From assembly GCA_947169745.1 (NCBI GenBank), contig CAMVQZ010000001.1:62001-126000 (forward strand): a stretch of 64,000 bases of DNA, written 5' to 3'. Source of the stretch: an uncultured Clostridia bacterium. Lineage in GTDB: Bacteria > Bacillota > Clostridia > Oscillospirales > Acutalibacteraceae. A program made the translations under genes and the position numbers. The notes under the pieces were generated by a model. It did not search any database. It had not been told where the DNA came from and saw nothing but the letters and a program-made list of their open reading frames with translations. Below are positions 29,146 to 38,953 of this stretch, one piece after another (position 1 is the first letter of the stretch; the number at the start of each line of letters is the position of its first letter).

Positions 29146-30716
29146 TACGCTTTATGGCCCCCTATCTGTTCATTTCGTTCTATAGTTGTTCCTCCTTCTA
29201 TAAAGTTTATACCTCTCAATATGGAGTTTTTTCCGTATCTGTCCCTGAGGTCTATCAGTGTCTTAATCATTCTTTTTTCCTTTTCATCCTGCTTCTTTTC
29301 TTCCTGATACTGTTTTTCTATTGCGATATAATCAGTAAACATATCCAATTGCTCCGGTATATCGTCCGGGATTTCATTTTCCGGAAGCAATCCGCAGGCT
29401 GATATATTTATCCTTCTTATAAGAAGATCAGGATCGGTAGAAGTCTTATAGAGCATCAGCACCATTGAAATTATTTTTTTCAGGGAATTTGTATATTTTT
29501 CAAAATTTCCGGTTTTGTGGCTATGAACAGGATGTGGTCTGCCGTAGGGATCAGGTATGACTTTTCCTCTGTATATTTTTCCTGTACCGGGAATTTCAAA
29601 AACTGTGTCTCGTATTGTTTTTCCTTGTTTTTTTATCCGGATACTCTTTCTGTCATATCCTATTGTGAGAGTCATCTGCTTTGTAACAGCTTTCCTTCTT
29701 ATCAGTTCATATACAAGCAGCTCTGCCATTTCACGTACAATAAGTGCTCCTTTATCATTGTCATAAGGTTCTTTCAATACCTGTCCCGATGAGATTGAAT
29801 GTGTGGATGGGCGATAGGACCTGATATCCTCCATTGTTACAGGCTCATATCCCCATGCATGATCTATAAGAAGCTCGGCGTTTATTCCGAAAGTCTTATA
29901 TAAAACCGACTCAAGATCCGGGTCGAGAGACGCTCTGGCTATATCGCCCATTGTGTACAGTCCAAGAGAATTCAGCTTTGAATTATATCCTCGCCCCAGG
30001 CGCCAGAAATCCGTCAGGGGACGGTGACCCCACAGCAGGCTCCTGTATTTTTGTTCATCAAGCTCAGCCAGACGAACGCCATCCTTGTCCGCAGGAATAT
30101 GTTTTGCTACAATATCCATAGCTATTTTTGCAAGATAGAGATTAGTGCCTATCCCTGCTGTAGCGGTAATACCTGTAGTATAAAGCACATCCCTTATCAT
30201 AGTCATTACAAGCTCACGAGCCGTCATTTTGTATGTGTTAAGATATGGTGTGATATCAATAAAAACTTCGTCTATCGAATATACATGAATATCCTCTGGC
30301 CGTATATATTTAAGATATATTGAGTATATATGCGTGCTGTATTTTTCATAAAGCAGCATCTGAGGAGGCGCAACTATATAAGAAACCCGCAAGGATGGGT
30401 CGGCTTTTATAGCCTGATCGTTGAACGACGACGCTGTGAAGCAATAGTCCTCAGACGGATTATATTTAGTTTTTCTGATGCCGGAAAGTCTTTTATTGTT
30501 TATTTTATTTACTCTTTCTATTACTTCAAAAAGCCGGGCTCTTCCCGGTATACCATATGCCTTGAGAGAAGGGGATACTGCAAGGCATATAGTTTTTTCA
30601 GTTCTCGACAGATCTGCCACTACAAGATTTGTTGTCAATGGATCAAGACCACGCTCCACACATTCCACGCTGGCATAAAAGCTCTTGAGATCTATCGCGG
30701 CATAAATATGTTTCAT
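29145..30716 (-). CDS. Y-family DNA polymerase (UmuC/UvrX-like)
   Basis: YAAIDLKSFYASVECVERGLDPL, YSIDEVFIDITPYL, AGIGTNLYLAKIAMD. Confidence 0.92.
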   Translation of the reverse strand: MKHIYAAIDLKSFYASVECVERGLDPLTTNLVVADLSRTEKTICLAVSPSLKAYGIPGRARLFEVIERVNKINNKRLSGIRKTKYNPSEDYCFTASSFNDQAIKADPSLRVSYIVAPPQMLLYEKYSTHIYSIYLKYIRPEDIHVYSIDEVFIDITPYLNTYKMTARELVMTMIRDVLYTTGITATAGIGTNLYLAKIAMDIVAKHIPADKDGVRLAELDEQKYRSLLWGHRPLTDFWRLGRGYNSKLNSLGLYTMGDIARASLDPDLESVLYKTFGINAELLIDHAWGYEPVTMEDIRSYRPSTHSISSGQVLKEPYDNDKGALIVREMAELLVYELIRRKAVTKQMTLTIGYDRKSIRIKKQGKTIRDTVFEIPGTGKIYRGKVIPDPYGRPHPVHSHKTGNFEKYTNSLKKIISMVLMLYKTSTDPDLLIRRINISACGLLPENEIPDDIPEQLDMFTDYIAIEKQYQEEKKQDEKEKRMIKTLIDLRDRYGKNSILRGINFIEGGTTIERNEQIGGHKA

Positions 30717-30728
30717 TTAATTCACCGC

Positions 30729-31007
30729 CTAATCATATACCAGACATTCCACAAACCATCTGCCCACCCGTGATTCAAAAAGTTCATCTGTTTTTTCAAA
30801 AAACAACAACTTTTCCTCACCATGTATCACGACAGTGTAGCAGTCACCATTACGTCCTTTTTCAAAGTATGATGCAGGACGGAAATCTCTTACATCATCA
30901 ATATGGAATACCCTTCCGTCTGTCCATATAATGGATCGTGGGATCATATAGCCGGTAGGATCAAAGTCGGTATTTACTTTTATATAAATTTTTTCCTTCT
31001 TTTTCAT
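30729..31007 (-). CDS. 92-aa hypothetical protein of the Y-polymerase cassette
   Basis: In-operon ORF with spaced SD; no family recognised with confidence. Confidence 0.7.
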   Translation of the reverse strand: MKKKEKIYIKVNTDFDPTGYMIPRSIIWTDGRVFHIDDVRDFRPASYFEKGRNGDCYTVVIHGEEKLLFFEKTDELFESRVGRWFVECLVYD

Positions 31008-31106
31008 CTGTATTTCCTCCGTTTACAAAAAATCTGAAAATACATTTCCTTAAGCTACAGATAAGATATAGCAGGACATATAGAAAAATACTATTACTAA
31101 ATTTAT

Positions 31107-31931
31107 CTATTCACCATGGATCCGCTTATACCTGTCAATATCAGACTTTTTTGCATATCCCTCAGAATTGAATACGCCCAGAACTCTTCCGATAAGATAA
31201 ACCCTGTCGTCATCTTCAAAACGCATTACAGGATAGTCAGGATTCAGAGAATAAAGACCATCAGCTTCATACTTTTTTATGTATGTTTCATTACCTACAA
31301 TAAATGCACCGATTTCTCCCGGCACAAGAGATGAATTGTTTTCGATCCTCTGGACAAGTACATCCTGACCATTGAAAAATTCCGGTTCCATACTGTCTCC
31401 GTTTACTTTGAATATACTGTCAGCTTTCATTACTTCCGGTGTCATATATACATAAACAGGTACTGAATCATCAGTAAATCCAGTAGGGTCTCCGATACCT
31501 GCAGCAAGAGTCCGGCTGAAATATGACAGTACTTTAAGATCAGGACAGTTCTCGGTTTCCTGCATATCTATGAGATCATTTATAATATTACAAACAACCT
31601 TTTTATGTCCATAAGACAGCCTTTCATACAAATCAATAAGCTTCTGCTGCTCATTATTGTACTTTGTACCCGGATCTTTTATATCAAAAAGCTCATAAAG
31701 TGTGATACCAAGAGCCTGACATATTCCCGGAATAAGAGCAATATCAGGACGAGAACGACCGTTTTCCCAGTTGCTTACAGAGTTTGCTGTAACACCTATT
31801 ATCTTTGCAAGAGCTTTTTGTTCTATATCGGCATTTTCTCTGTAGTATCTGATCTTACTGCATATAACCGGGATAGCATTTTGTGGTGTATCATTATCCG
31901 GATTTATATTATCGATCTTTCTTCTTGCCAT
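31107..31931 (-). CDS. XRE-HTH / S24 peptidase (LexA-like) repressor
   Basis: HTH (ALAKIIGVTANSVSNWENGRSRPD); A-G putative cleavage site LAAGIG, catalytic Ser in VNGDSMEP and Lys in ETYIKKYE. Confidence 0.9.
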   Translation of the reverse strand: MARRKIDNINPDNDTPQNAIPVICSKIRYYRENADIEQKALAKIIGVTANSVSNWENGRSRPDIALIPGICQALGITLYELFDIKDPGTKYNNEQQKLIDLYERLSYGHKKVVCNIINDLIDMQETENCPDLKVLSYFSRTLAAGIGDPTGFTDDSVPVYVYMTPEVMKADSIFKVNGDSMEPEFFNGQDVLVQRIENNSSLVPGEIGAFIVGNETYIKKYEADGLYSLNPDYPVMRFEDDDRVYLIGRVLGVFNSEGYAKKSDIDRYKRIHGE

Positions 31932-32139
31932 TTATAAACACCTCTTTCAATTCAATATTTATCTCTATTTAATGATAACACAAATAATTACATATGTAAA
32001 GCATTATATTTGTAATTATATGTAAATTATTGTGTTGCTTAACAAACGCTGCATACTCACAACAGCTAAAATATGTGATAACTCAAATCGACGGTGAGGG
32101 GTAGAGAACTAAGTAGATAAATCCAAGTGTATAATTTTA

Positions 32140-32200
32140 GTGGGCAACATTGCGAGTGTAAACGAGCGACTACGCGAATCTACAGCAGAGGCGCTCTACA
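32140..32200 (-). repeat. Fragment of dispersed intergenic repeat family
   Basis: ATTCGCGTAGTCGCTCGTTTACACTCGC (minus) matches 45790-45817 with 2 differences. Confidence 0.65.
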
Positions 32201-32292
32201 GATAATTGAAAGAAAATTAATTGTTGAAATATGCTTTACAAATTAGTACAATATAAGTATAAAACATATTATTTTGAGAGGAGATTTCAAAA

Positions 32293-32694
32293 ATGAACGC
32301 TACGGAAAGAATCTGTAAATTTTTAGACGAAGCACAAACATATTATCTTGCTACTGTCGATGGCGATCAGCCAAGAGTAAGACCATTTGGTACTGCACTG
32401 GTATATAATGGTAAACTTTATATCCAGACAGGTAAGATCAAAGAGGTGTCAAAGCAAATCAGTAAAAACCCTAAGGTTGAGATATGTGCTTTTAAGGATG
32501 GAAAGTGGCTCAGAGTTGCAGGTGAGCTTGTAAACGATGATGACAGGGACGTCAAAGCAGCAATGCTTGACAAGATGCCTGAACTGAAAGCTATGTACAG
32601 TGCAGATGATGATAATACACAGGTTCTGTATTTTAAGAATGCTACAGCAATATTCAGTTCATTTACGGAAGCTTCAGAAGTGATAAAATTCTGA
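32293..32694 (+). CDS. Pyridoxamine 5'-phosphate oxidase family protein
   Basis: YYLATVDGDQPRVRPFGTALVYNGKLYIQTGKIKEVSKQI. Confidence 0.88.
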   Translation: MNATERICKFLDEAQTYYLATVDGDQPRVRPFGTALVYNGKLYIQTGKIKEVSKQISKNPKVEICAFKDGKWLRVAGELVNDDDRDVKAAMLDKMPELKAMYSADDDNTQVLYFKNATAIFSSFTEASEVIKF

Positions 32695-32722
32695 TGCCGG
32701 ATCTATAAGGGAGAGCATATCT

Positions 32723-33062
32723 ATGATACATCACATGAGTCTTGCATCTGAACCATTTGAACAGATAGCCTCGGGCAGCAAAACAATAGAGCTCAGACTT
32801 TATGATGAAAAGCGTCAGAAAATCAAAACCGGTGATCTGATAGAGTTTACAGATCTGTCTGATCACCGGCAGATTATCGTTAAGGTATCAGAGCTATATG
32901 TATATAATAGGTTTCTCCGAACTCTATAAAAATCTTCCGCTGCTCAAATGCGGATAACACAGAGCAGAACATTAAGTACGCTGGAGCTGAGGATATGCTG
33001 GCATACTATTCACAGGAACAAAATAAATACAAAGCTTTGGGAATAAAAATTCAATTAATTTG
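32723..33062 (+). pseudogene. Frameshifted ASCH-domain protein
   Basis: Frame 1 MIHHMSLASEPFEQIASGSKTIELRLYDEKRQKIKTGDLIEF...; frame 2 GFSELYKNLPLLKCG; frame 3 DNTEQNIKYAGAEDMLAYYSQEQNKYKALGIKIQLI*. Confidence 0.8.
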
Positions 33063-33220
33063 ATATCGGCTTCAACAATAGCGTGACATTCAAAAGTTGT
33101 TGATATAGAGGTATCGGGGTTTAAATAAGCTGTTTTATAGGCTTTCCTCTCCTCCCAATGTCCCAAAACACTAATTTTGAGACATTGGGTATATTGCAAA
33201 AACCACCCTCTTCTCCTTGT

Positions 33221-33502
33221 TTATCTTATCTCCCGCATCTCATCAAGTATTTCTGCTTCTGTATTGTTCTCCACAAAATCAGAGATCTCATCCATTATAC
33301 TGTCTGCTATTGCATTATTAGGTGCAATGGCAGCAACGCCTATAACTATTATATGATGTGTATCCTGCTCATCCACCTCGGCTGCCGAAACATGAAATTT
33401 GTTTTGCAGCTTTGCAATAAGGCTTTTTACTACCATTCTTTTCTCTTTCAGACTGTTTACCCAGACTGCGCGAAGCCTGAATGTCATTACAAGTATTTTC
33501 AT
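33221..33502 (-). CDS. DUF503 family protein
   Basis: RLRAVWVNSLKEKRMVVKSLIAKLQNKFHVSAAEVDEQDTHHIIVIGVAAIA. Confidence 0.85.
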   Translation of the reverse strand: MKILVMTFRLRAVWVNSLKEKRMVVKSLIAKLQNKFHVSAAEVDEQDTHHIIVIGVAAIAPNNAIADSIMDEISDFVENNTEAEILDEMREIR

Positions 33503-33584
33503 AATTTGATCACCTATTTATATTACAGTTATAAATTATCGTTCAGTGATAGTAAAATCTGACACTGAACGATAATCTGATTTA

Positions 33585-34553
33585 TTATTTCAAGTTTGCT
33601 AACGGGTTTGCATTAAGCCCCTTTTCTATCTGTTCATCCGCGATGTGTGTATATATCTGAGTGGTTCCAAGGTTAGAATGACCGAGAATCGCTTGAAGCG
33701 TCCGGATATCCACTCCACCTTTCTGATACATCAATGTTGCAGCGGTATGCCTGAGCTTATGCGGCGAATATCCCTGATTTCCAAGACCGATCTTTTCGAG
33801 ATAGTGATTCACCATATGATATACGCCCTTATTGGTAATACGGCAATTCTTTCTGCTGATAAACAGAGCATTTTTATCAGTAATACCATTCACCGGTCTT
33901 ACTGCCAAGTATTTTTTAAGAGCATTCACACAGGCCTGATTCAGGAAAAGCGTCCTCTCTTTATCCCCTTTTCCTCTTATGGTCAGTATATATTCGCTGT
34001 TAATATCAGAAAGGTTTATGCCGACTAATTCCGAAAGTCTCAAACCGCAATTCAAGAAGAAGATCAGGATACAATAATCTCTTTCCTTGAATTCTCCGTC
34101 AACAGCCTCCAGAAGCTTCAGACTGTCCTCCAGTGTCAGATATTTGGGCAGTCTCTTTCCTTTTTTGGGAGCTTCCAGTTCTTCTGTTGGGTTATATGAT
34201 AATTTATGAGCCTTTACAGTCAGATAATTAAAAAAATCCTTAAGACTTGAGGTTTTTCTCGCCCTGGTCGAAGCGTTATTTCCTCTTTCATCTTTACAGT
34301 AATTCAGGAAAATGAGTATATCAGAAAATGTGATAGTTTTAATTATTTCCAGATCCACACACGAAATATCGATTTCATCCATTTCAACATTGTCTTTTAT
34401 AAGTCCGCGATCCTTAATAATAAATCTGAAGAAGGTGCGTAAATCCCTGTAATACTCATCAACTGTCAAATCAGACCTTCCTTTGATATTACCCAAATAA
34501 CTTAGAAATTCTCTGATAATCGGCGGTGCTTCTCTGAATATTATATAACTCAT
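33585..34553 (-). CDS. Tyrosine recombinase (XerC/XerD-like)
   Basis: R...HKLRHTAATLMYQKGGVDIRTLQAILGHSNLGTTQIYTHI; start placed at the Met at 34553. Confidence 0.9.
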   Translation of the reverse strand: MSYIIFREAPPIIREFLSYLGNIKGRSDLTVDEYYRDLRTFFRFIIKDRGLIKDNVEMDEIDISCVDLEIIKTITFSDILIFLNYCKDERGNNASTRARKTSSLKDFFNYLTVKAHKLSYNPTEELEAPKKGKRLPKYLTLEDSLKLLEAVDGEFKERDYCILIFFLNCGLRLSELVGINLSDINSEYILTIRGKGDKERTLFLNQACVNALKKYLAVRPVNGITDKNALFISRKNCRITNKGVYHMVNHYLEKIGLGNQGYSPHKLRHTAATLMYQKGGVDIRTLQAILGHSNLGTTQIYTHIADEQIEKGLNANPLANLK

Positions 34554-34659
34554 TTTTTCGACCTCCCTTCCCTGCACTATGCTGTCGCTTGATTTATATT
34601 ATAGCATTCATTTAATTTAAAGTCAAAGTTTGTACCTATCAGTCTGTAACAATTAATCC

Positions 34660-34845
34660 AGAAAACACAAAGCAGGTGCACTCTGACGGAAAGTGAAGTA
34701 CCGGAAGTTATAATGAACCAGACACGAATAATAGAGCGAATGGAATGAGCGATAACGCGAATTGCTCAGTGCGAGCACGCACCGCGAACATGGGTGCAGC
34801 GTCACGCTGCCGAATCGCTCAGTGCGAGCACGCACCGTTGCTGAC
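34660..34845 (-). repeat. Dispersed intergenic repeat, truncated copy with internal duplication
   Basis: 34747-34783 is the exact reverse complement of 45768-45804 (37 nt); a 25-nt partial duplicate lies at 34812-34836; the other end carries CAGGTGCACTCTGACGGAAAGTGAAG. Confidence 0.85.
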
Positions 34846-34917
34846 AGGGTGACTTTTTAATTATAATATGTTATAATTTAATACGAAAGTAAAAAGTGAA
34901 GGAGGTATACAGATACA

Positions 34918-36369
34918 ATGACCCGGATCAAAAAAATAATTATATATCCAGAAAAATTAAACTGGAAATTAACATATATAATAGTCTTTTCAGCATATGT
35001 ACTGTTAAATACAGCGCTTCTGATTTTTCATGAGCCGTGGAGGGATGAAACACAAGCATGGCTTATTTCAAGAGATGCAGGTTTTGCTGAATTCTTTGAT
35101 CGTGCACCAATAGAAGGACATCCTGTTTTGTGGTGGACAATAATGTCAATCTTTTCAAAAACCGGGGCTTCGTTTTTATGTATTCAGTTTATCAATCTCT
35201 TCGTTATGTGTATAGCCGCCGCGATCTTTCTGAGGCATTCTCATCTACATCCGTTGATAAACATAGCGGTAATCTTTTCCCCGTTTTTCACCTATTATTT
35301 TCCGGTAATATGCAGACCTTATTCACTGGCCGTTTTGTTGATGGTAATAATATCTGTACTTCTCCCGGATAAAGAAAAATATAAATATCGCTACGCAATA
35401 TGTATAGCATTGCTCGTCCAGACACATATCTATATGCTGGGAATGGCCTTTGCCCTGTCATTATCCTGGTTCACTGAAATAATATCAGAACTATATCACA
35501 CAAAAAACAAAAAAGTCCTGAACATAATAAAACCGTTGTTAATACCGCTTATTAGTGCAGCGCTACTGTTCCTTCAGCTTAAACAGGAAGAAGGACAAGT
35601 TTATATATCATCAACATCGTGGCTGACATCGGATAATATTGCAAAAATATTATTAATGGCAGCTTTGTGGATCGCAGCAAGTCTTTTTTCAAAGATGTTC
35701 TTCCGAGAAGACAAAGATATATATACAGCAATATTTACAGCTACTACCGCATGGCTGTTTCAGTATTTTATTGTAAGATATATTTACGACATACTTCTCA
35801 TCCAGAAACTGATGATAATGGCATGGTCGGTATTGTGGGCTGTACTTATCATTAAAAAGAGATCAGGGAAAAAATGGATCGACAGTATCTTTTTCTACTT
35901 TTTTGTTTATATAGTTTTTCTCCACTCAAACGTAAGCATTGCATTTGTTCCTCTGCAAGAATTTACGGAACAATACTCAGGAGCCAAAAGTACAACAGAA
36001 TACATAAAAGAAAACTTCAAAGAAAAAGATCAATATGATATACTTGTAGCCAATGACCAGACAAGATTGTCAAGTATAATTGCATTTTTGCCCGAGTATT
36101 CATTCTGGGATATCGGAAGTGATCGTAAAATGTCCTACAGAGTATGGGAAGAAGAGGAATACAGCAAAAATGTTTCAGAAGTGATAGAATACGGCAGAAA
36201 AAAATTCCCGGATAAAGAAAAAATAAACGTGATAATGTGTGATTCGGATAATAAATACACAGAAAATATTTTAAGCGATAATAGGATAAAAATACTATTC
36301 TCTCAGAATAAGCAAAATATGATAATGCCAGACGAAAAATTTATTATATTCACTGTTTCGTTAAAATAA
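34918..36369 (+). CDS. Polytopic membrane protein, putative GT-C glycosyltransferase
   Basis: Multi-TM; early EPWRDETQAW acidic motif and EGHPVLWW, GT-C-like. Confidence 0.5.
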   Translation: MTRIKKIIIYPEKLNWKLTYIIVFSAYVLLNTALLIFHEPWRDETQAWLISRDAGFAEFFDRAPIEGHPVLWWTIMSIFSKTGASFLCIQFINLFVMCIAAAIFLRHSHLHPLINIAVIFSPFFTYYFPVICRPYSLAVLLMVIISVLLPDKEKYKYRYAICIALLVQTHIYMLGMAFALSLSWFTEIISELYHTKNKKVLNIIKPLLIPLISAALLFLQLKQEEGQVYISSTSWLTSDNIAKILLMAALWIAASLFSKMFFREDKDIYTAIFTATTAWLFQYFIVRYIYDILLIQKLMIMAWSVLWAVLIIKKRSGKKWIDSIFFYFFVYIVFLHSNVSIAFVPLQEFTEQYSGAKSTTEYIKENFKEKDQYDILVANDQTRLSSIIAFLPEYSFWDIGSDRKMSYRVWEEEEYSKNVSEVIEYGRKKFPDKEKINVIMCDSDNKYTENILSDNRIKILFSQNKQNMIMPDEKFIIFTVSLK

Positions 36370-36380
36370 GATATAACAGA

Positions 36381-36425
36381 AAAGTTTCTACAAGCCCGAA
36401 AATGGTTCGTAGAAACTTTTTTATT
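36381..36425 (+). terminator. Rho-independent terminator
   Basis: AAGTTTCTAC...GTAGAAACTT followed by a T-run. Confidence 0.8.
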
Positions 36426-36460
36426 AAAGAATATCTGATTGATTAAAGCTATATCTAAGA

Positions 36461-37222
36461 TTATAATCTTACCGGAATTTCTCTATCGTTTAAATAATTC
36501 TTTAGTTCACCGATAGAAATCTCACCGAAGTGGAACAAAGAAGCCGCAAGAACAGCATCGGCTTTTCCGACAGTAAACGCATCATAGAAATGCTCCAGCT
36601 TTCCGGCTCCGCCAGAAGCAATAACAGGTATCCCAAGATTCTCTGATACAGCCTTGGTAAGCTCAAGATCGTACCCGTTTTTCACTCCGTCGCAATCCAT
36701 ACTTGTGAGCAGTATTTCCCCTGCCCCACGTTTTTCACAATCAATAGCCCATTTAACAACATCTATACCGGTATTGATTCTTCCTCCGTTTATGAAAACG
36801 TCCCATCCGGAATTATCAGCTCTTCTTTTAGCATCGATGGCAGTAACGACACATTGACTGCCGAATTTATATGAAGCTTCATTAATAATTTCAGGTCTGT
36901 GTACAGCGGCAGAATTTACAGATACCTTATCCGCGCCGGCTCTGAGAATAGCTGTAAAATCATCCACAGTCCTGATACCGCCTCCGACAGTAAAAGGAAT
37001 GAAAACAGAATTCGCAACCTTAGTAACAATATCCACAATGATATTTCTTGCATCACTTGATGCGGTGATATCAAGAAGAACTAATTCATCGGCGCCTTCC
37101 CTATCATATATTTTTGCACATTCCACCGGGTCTCCGGCATCTCTGAGATTAACAAAGCTTGTACCCTTTACAACACGGCCATCCTTGACATCCAGACAGG
37201 GTATTATTCTTTTAGCATACAT
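36461..37222 (-). CDS. hisF: Imidazole glycerol phosphate synthase subunit HisF
   Basis: [50 protein letters not shown]. Confidence 0.95.
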   Translation of the reverse strand: MYAKRIIPCLDVKDGRVVKGTSFVNLRDAGDPVECAKIYDREGADELVLLDITASSDARNIIVDIVTKVANSVFIPFTVGGGIRTVDDFTAILRAGADKVSVNSAAVHRPEIINEASYKFGSQCVVTAIDAKRRADNSGWDVFINGGRINTGIDVVKWAIDCEKRGAGEILLTSMDCDGVKNGYDLELTKAVSENLGIPVIASGGAGKLEHFYDAFTVGKADAVLAASLFHFGEISIGELKNYLNDREIPVRL

Positions 37223-37844
37223 CAGCTTTCCTCCTTGTCAAATCCACAAAATTCCTCAGAATTTGCAGTCCTGCTTCTCCGCTTTTTTCAGGGTGAAACT
37301 GTGTTGCGAAAATATTTTTATAGCTTACAGCGGCGTCTATAGTAACTCCATATTCTGTTTGTGCTGAAACTATATTTTTGTCCTGTGCATTCAGAAAGTA
37401 GGAGTGGACAAAATAAAAATACGGAGAGCCATCAATACCCTTGAAAATATCATTGTTATTTAAAATATTCAAAGAATTCCATCCCATATGAGGGATTTTT
37501 AATTCACCATTGTTATTCGGGATCCTGGTGATACTTCCTTTTAATAATCCAAGCCCCTTGACATCCGGACTTTCATCACTTCCCTCAAAAAGAAGCTGAA
37601 GACCAAGACAAATTCCAAGAAAAGGTTTTCCTGTATCTATAAAATCATATACCGCCTGAGTAGCTCCGGAGCTGTCAAGACAATGCATAGCGTCTCCGAA
37701 TGATCCCACTCCCGGAAGAATAGCGCCTTCGGCAGCAAGGATTTCGTTTTTATTATTTGTTACCACTGTCTCGCAACCTATAAAATTCAATGCCTTTATA
37801 ACGCTCTGGAGATTTCCTGCACCATAGTCAATAACTGCTATCAT
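37212..37844 (-). CDS. hisH: Imidazole glycerol phosphate synthase subunit HisH
   Basis: [46 protein letters not shown]. Confidence 0.95.
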   Translation of the reverse strand: MIAVIDYGAGNLQSVIKALNFIGCETVVTNNKNEILAAEGAILPGVGSFGDAMHCLDSSGATQAVYDFIDTGKPFLGICLGLQLLFEGSDESPDVKGLGLLKGSITRIPNNNGELKIPHMGWNSLNILNNNDIFKGIDGSPYFYFVHSYFLNAQDKNIVSAQTEYGVTIDAAVSYKNIFATQFHPEKSGEAGLQILRNFVDLTRRKADVC

Positions 37845-37963
37845 TGATTATCACATCCATTTCTTTCTTTTATATTAACATACATACAGAATATTATCAA
37901 TAGTCGCCTTCTAAATTTTTACACGGATAATCCGTCTTTTGATTTCTAATAATAAATAAGGAG

Positions 37964-38953
37964 TTGAGGAAAATGAAGAAAATGACTATTCTTGTCGTAT
38001 CAACATTATTTATACTATCGGCAATACTCGCATATCCGTTTTACACAAATAATCAGATAGAAGCAAAGGAATACAAGCTGAAGATGACTGATGCAGAGAA
38101 CACAATAACTGCATCCGGGAAACTACAGTATGCATCCGGGGAATACATCATAACAAATAATTATGTTTTGGTAGATAAGCTGTACGTATCAAACGGCAAA
38201 ACAGTCAAAAAAGGCGATCCTATGGCATCTGTATATGAACTGACACAGGATGAGAATATTCCGTTTACAAAAAATGATATAGATAAACTTTTTAAACTGA
38301 TATCAGTTTCCTCAATATCTGATGAAATATCCGGACAAATAAAAAAATATTCTACCCGGAAGGTGATCTCTTCTTGCAGAGATGGGATAGTATCCGAGTT
38401 ATCCTGCAGTGAAAATGAGATACTGAATAAGAAAACATCAATGATGAGAATATGCGATAAAAATTCATATTCTGTAAGTGTAAATATAAATGAGAGTTAT
38501 ATCGAAAAAATAAAATGTGGACAAAAAGCGAAAATATGTTTTACTGCGATTGAAGGTAAAACATTTGAAGGAACAGTTAAAGATATATCAGATGAAGCAA
38601 GACAGACAACATCGTTAAACGGAAAAGAAACATCGGTAGAAGTGACTATCGGATTAGAAAACACCTCCGAACCACTGAAAGTCGGCTACACAGCGGAATG
38701 TACCATAATAACGTTTACAGATAAAAATTTACTGCTTGTGCCGTATGAATATATCAACAACGATGACAACGGGGAATATGTATATATTTCATACAAAAAT
38801 ACAGCAAGGAAAAAATATATTGAAACCGGTAAAGAATACAAGGACGGGATAGCTGTTCTGAAAGGCCTTGATAAAGACGATACGATCCTTATATCTGAAT
38901 CCGAACTAAAAGACGGAAGCATACTGAAAAAAACATCGGGAGAGCAGAAATGA
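37964..38953 (+). CDS. Efflux periplasmic-adaptor-like (MacA/HlyD-type) protein
   Basis: N-terminal TM; barrel-sandwich region and KVGYTAECTIITFTDKNLLLVPYEYI typical of adaptor subunits. Confidence 0.75.
   Translation: MRKMKKMTILVVSTLFILSAILAYPFYTNNQIEAKEYKLKMTDAENTITASGKLQYASGEYIITNNYVLVDKLYVSNGKTVKKGDPMASVYELTQDENIPFTKNDIDKLFKLISVSSISDEISGQIKKYSTRKVISSCRDGIVSELSCSENEILNKKTSMMRICDKNSYSVSVNINESYIEKIKCGQKAKICFTAIEGKTFEGTVKDISDEARQTTSLNGKETSVEVTIGLENTSEPLKVGYTAECTIITFTDKNLLLVPYEYINNDDNGEYVYISYKNTARKKYIETGKEYKDGIAVLKGLDKDDTILISESELKDGSILKKTSGEQK

Noticed and set aside
33585-34553. Tyrosine recombinase as evidence of prophage or integrative element
   Set aside because: No phage, conjugation, excisionase or att-like genes nearby; a chromosomal Xer-type function is equally likely.
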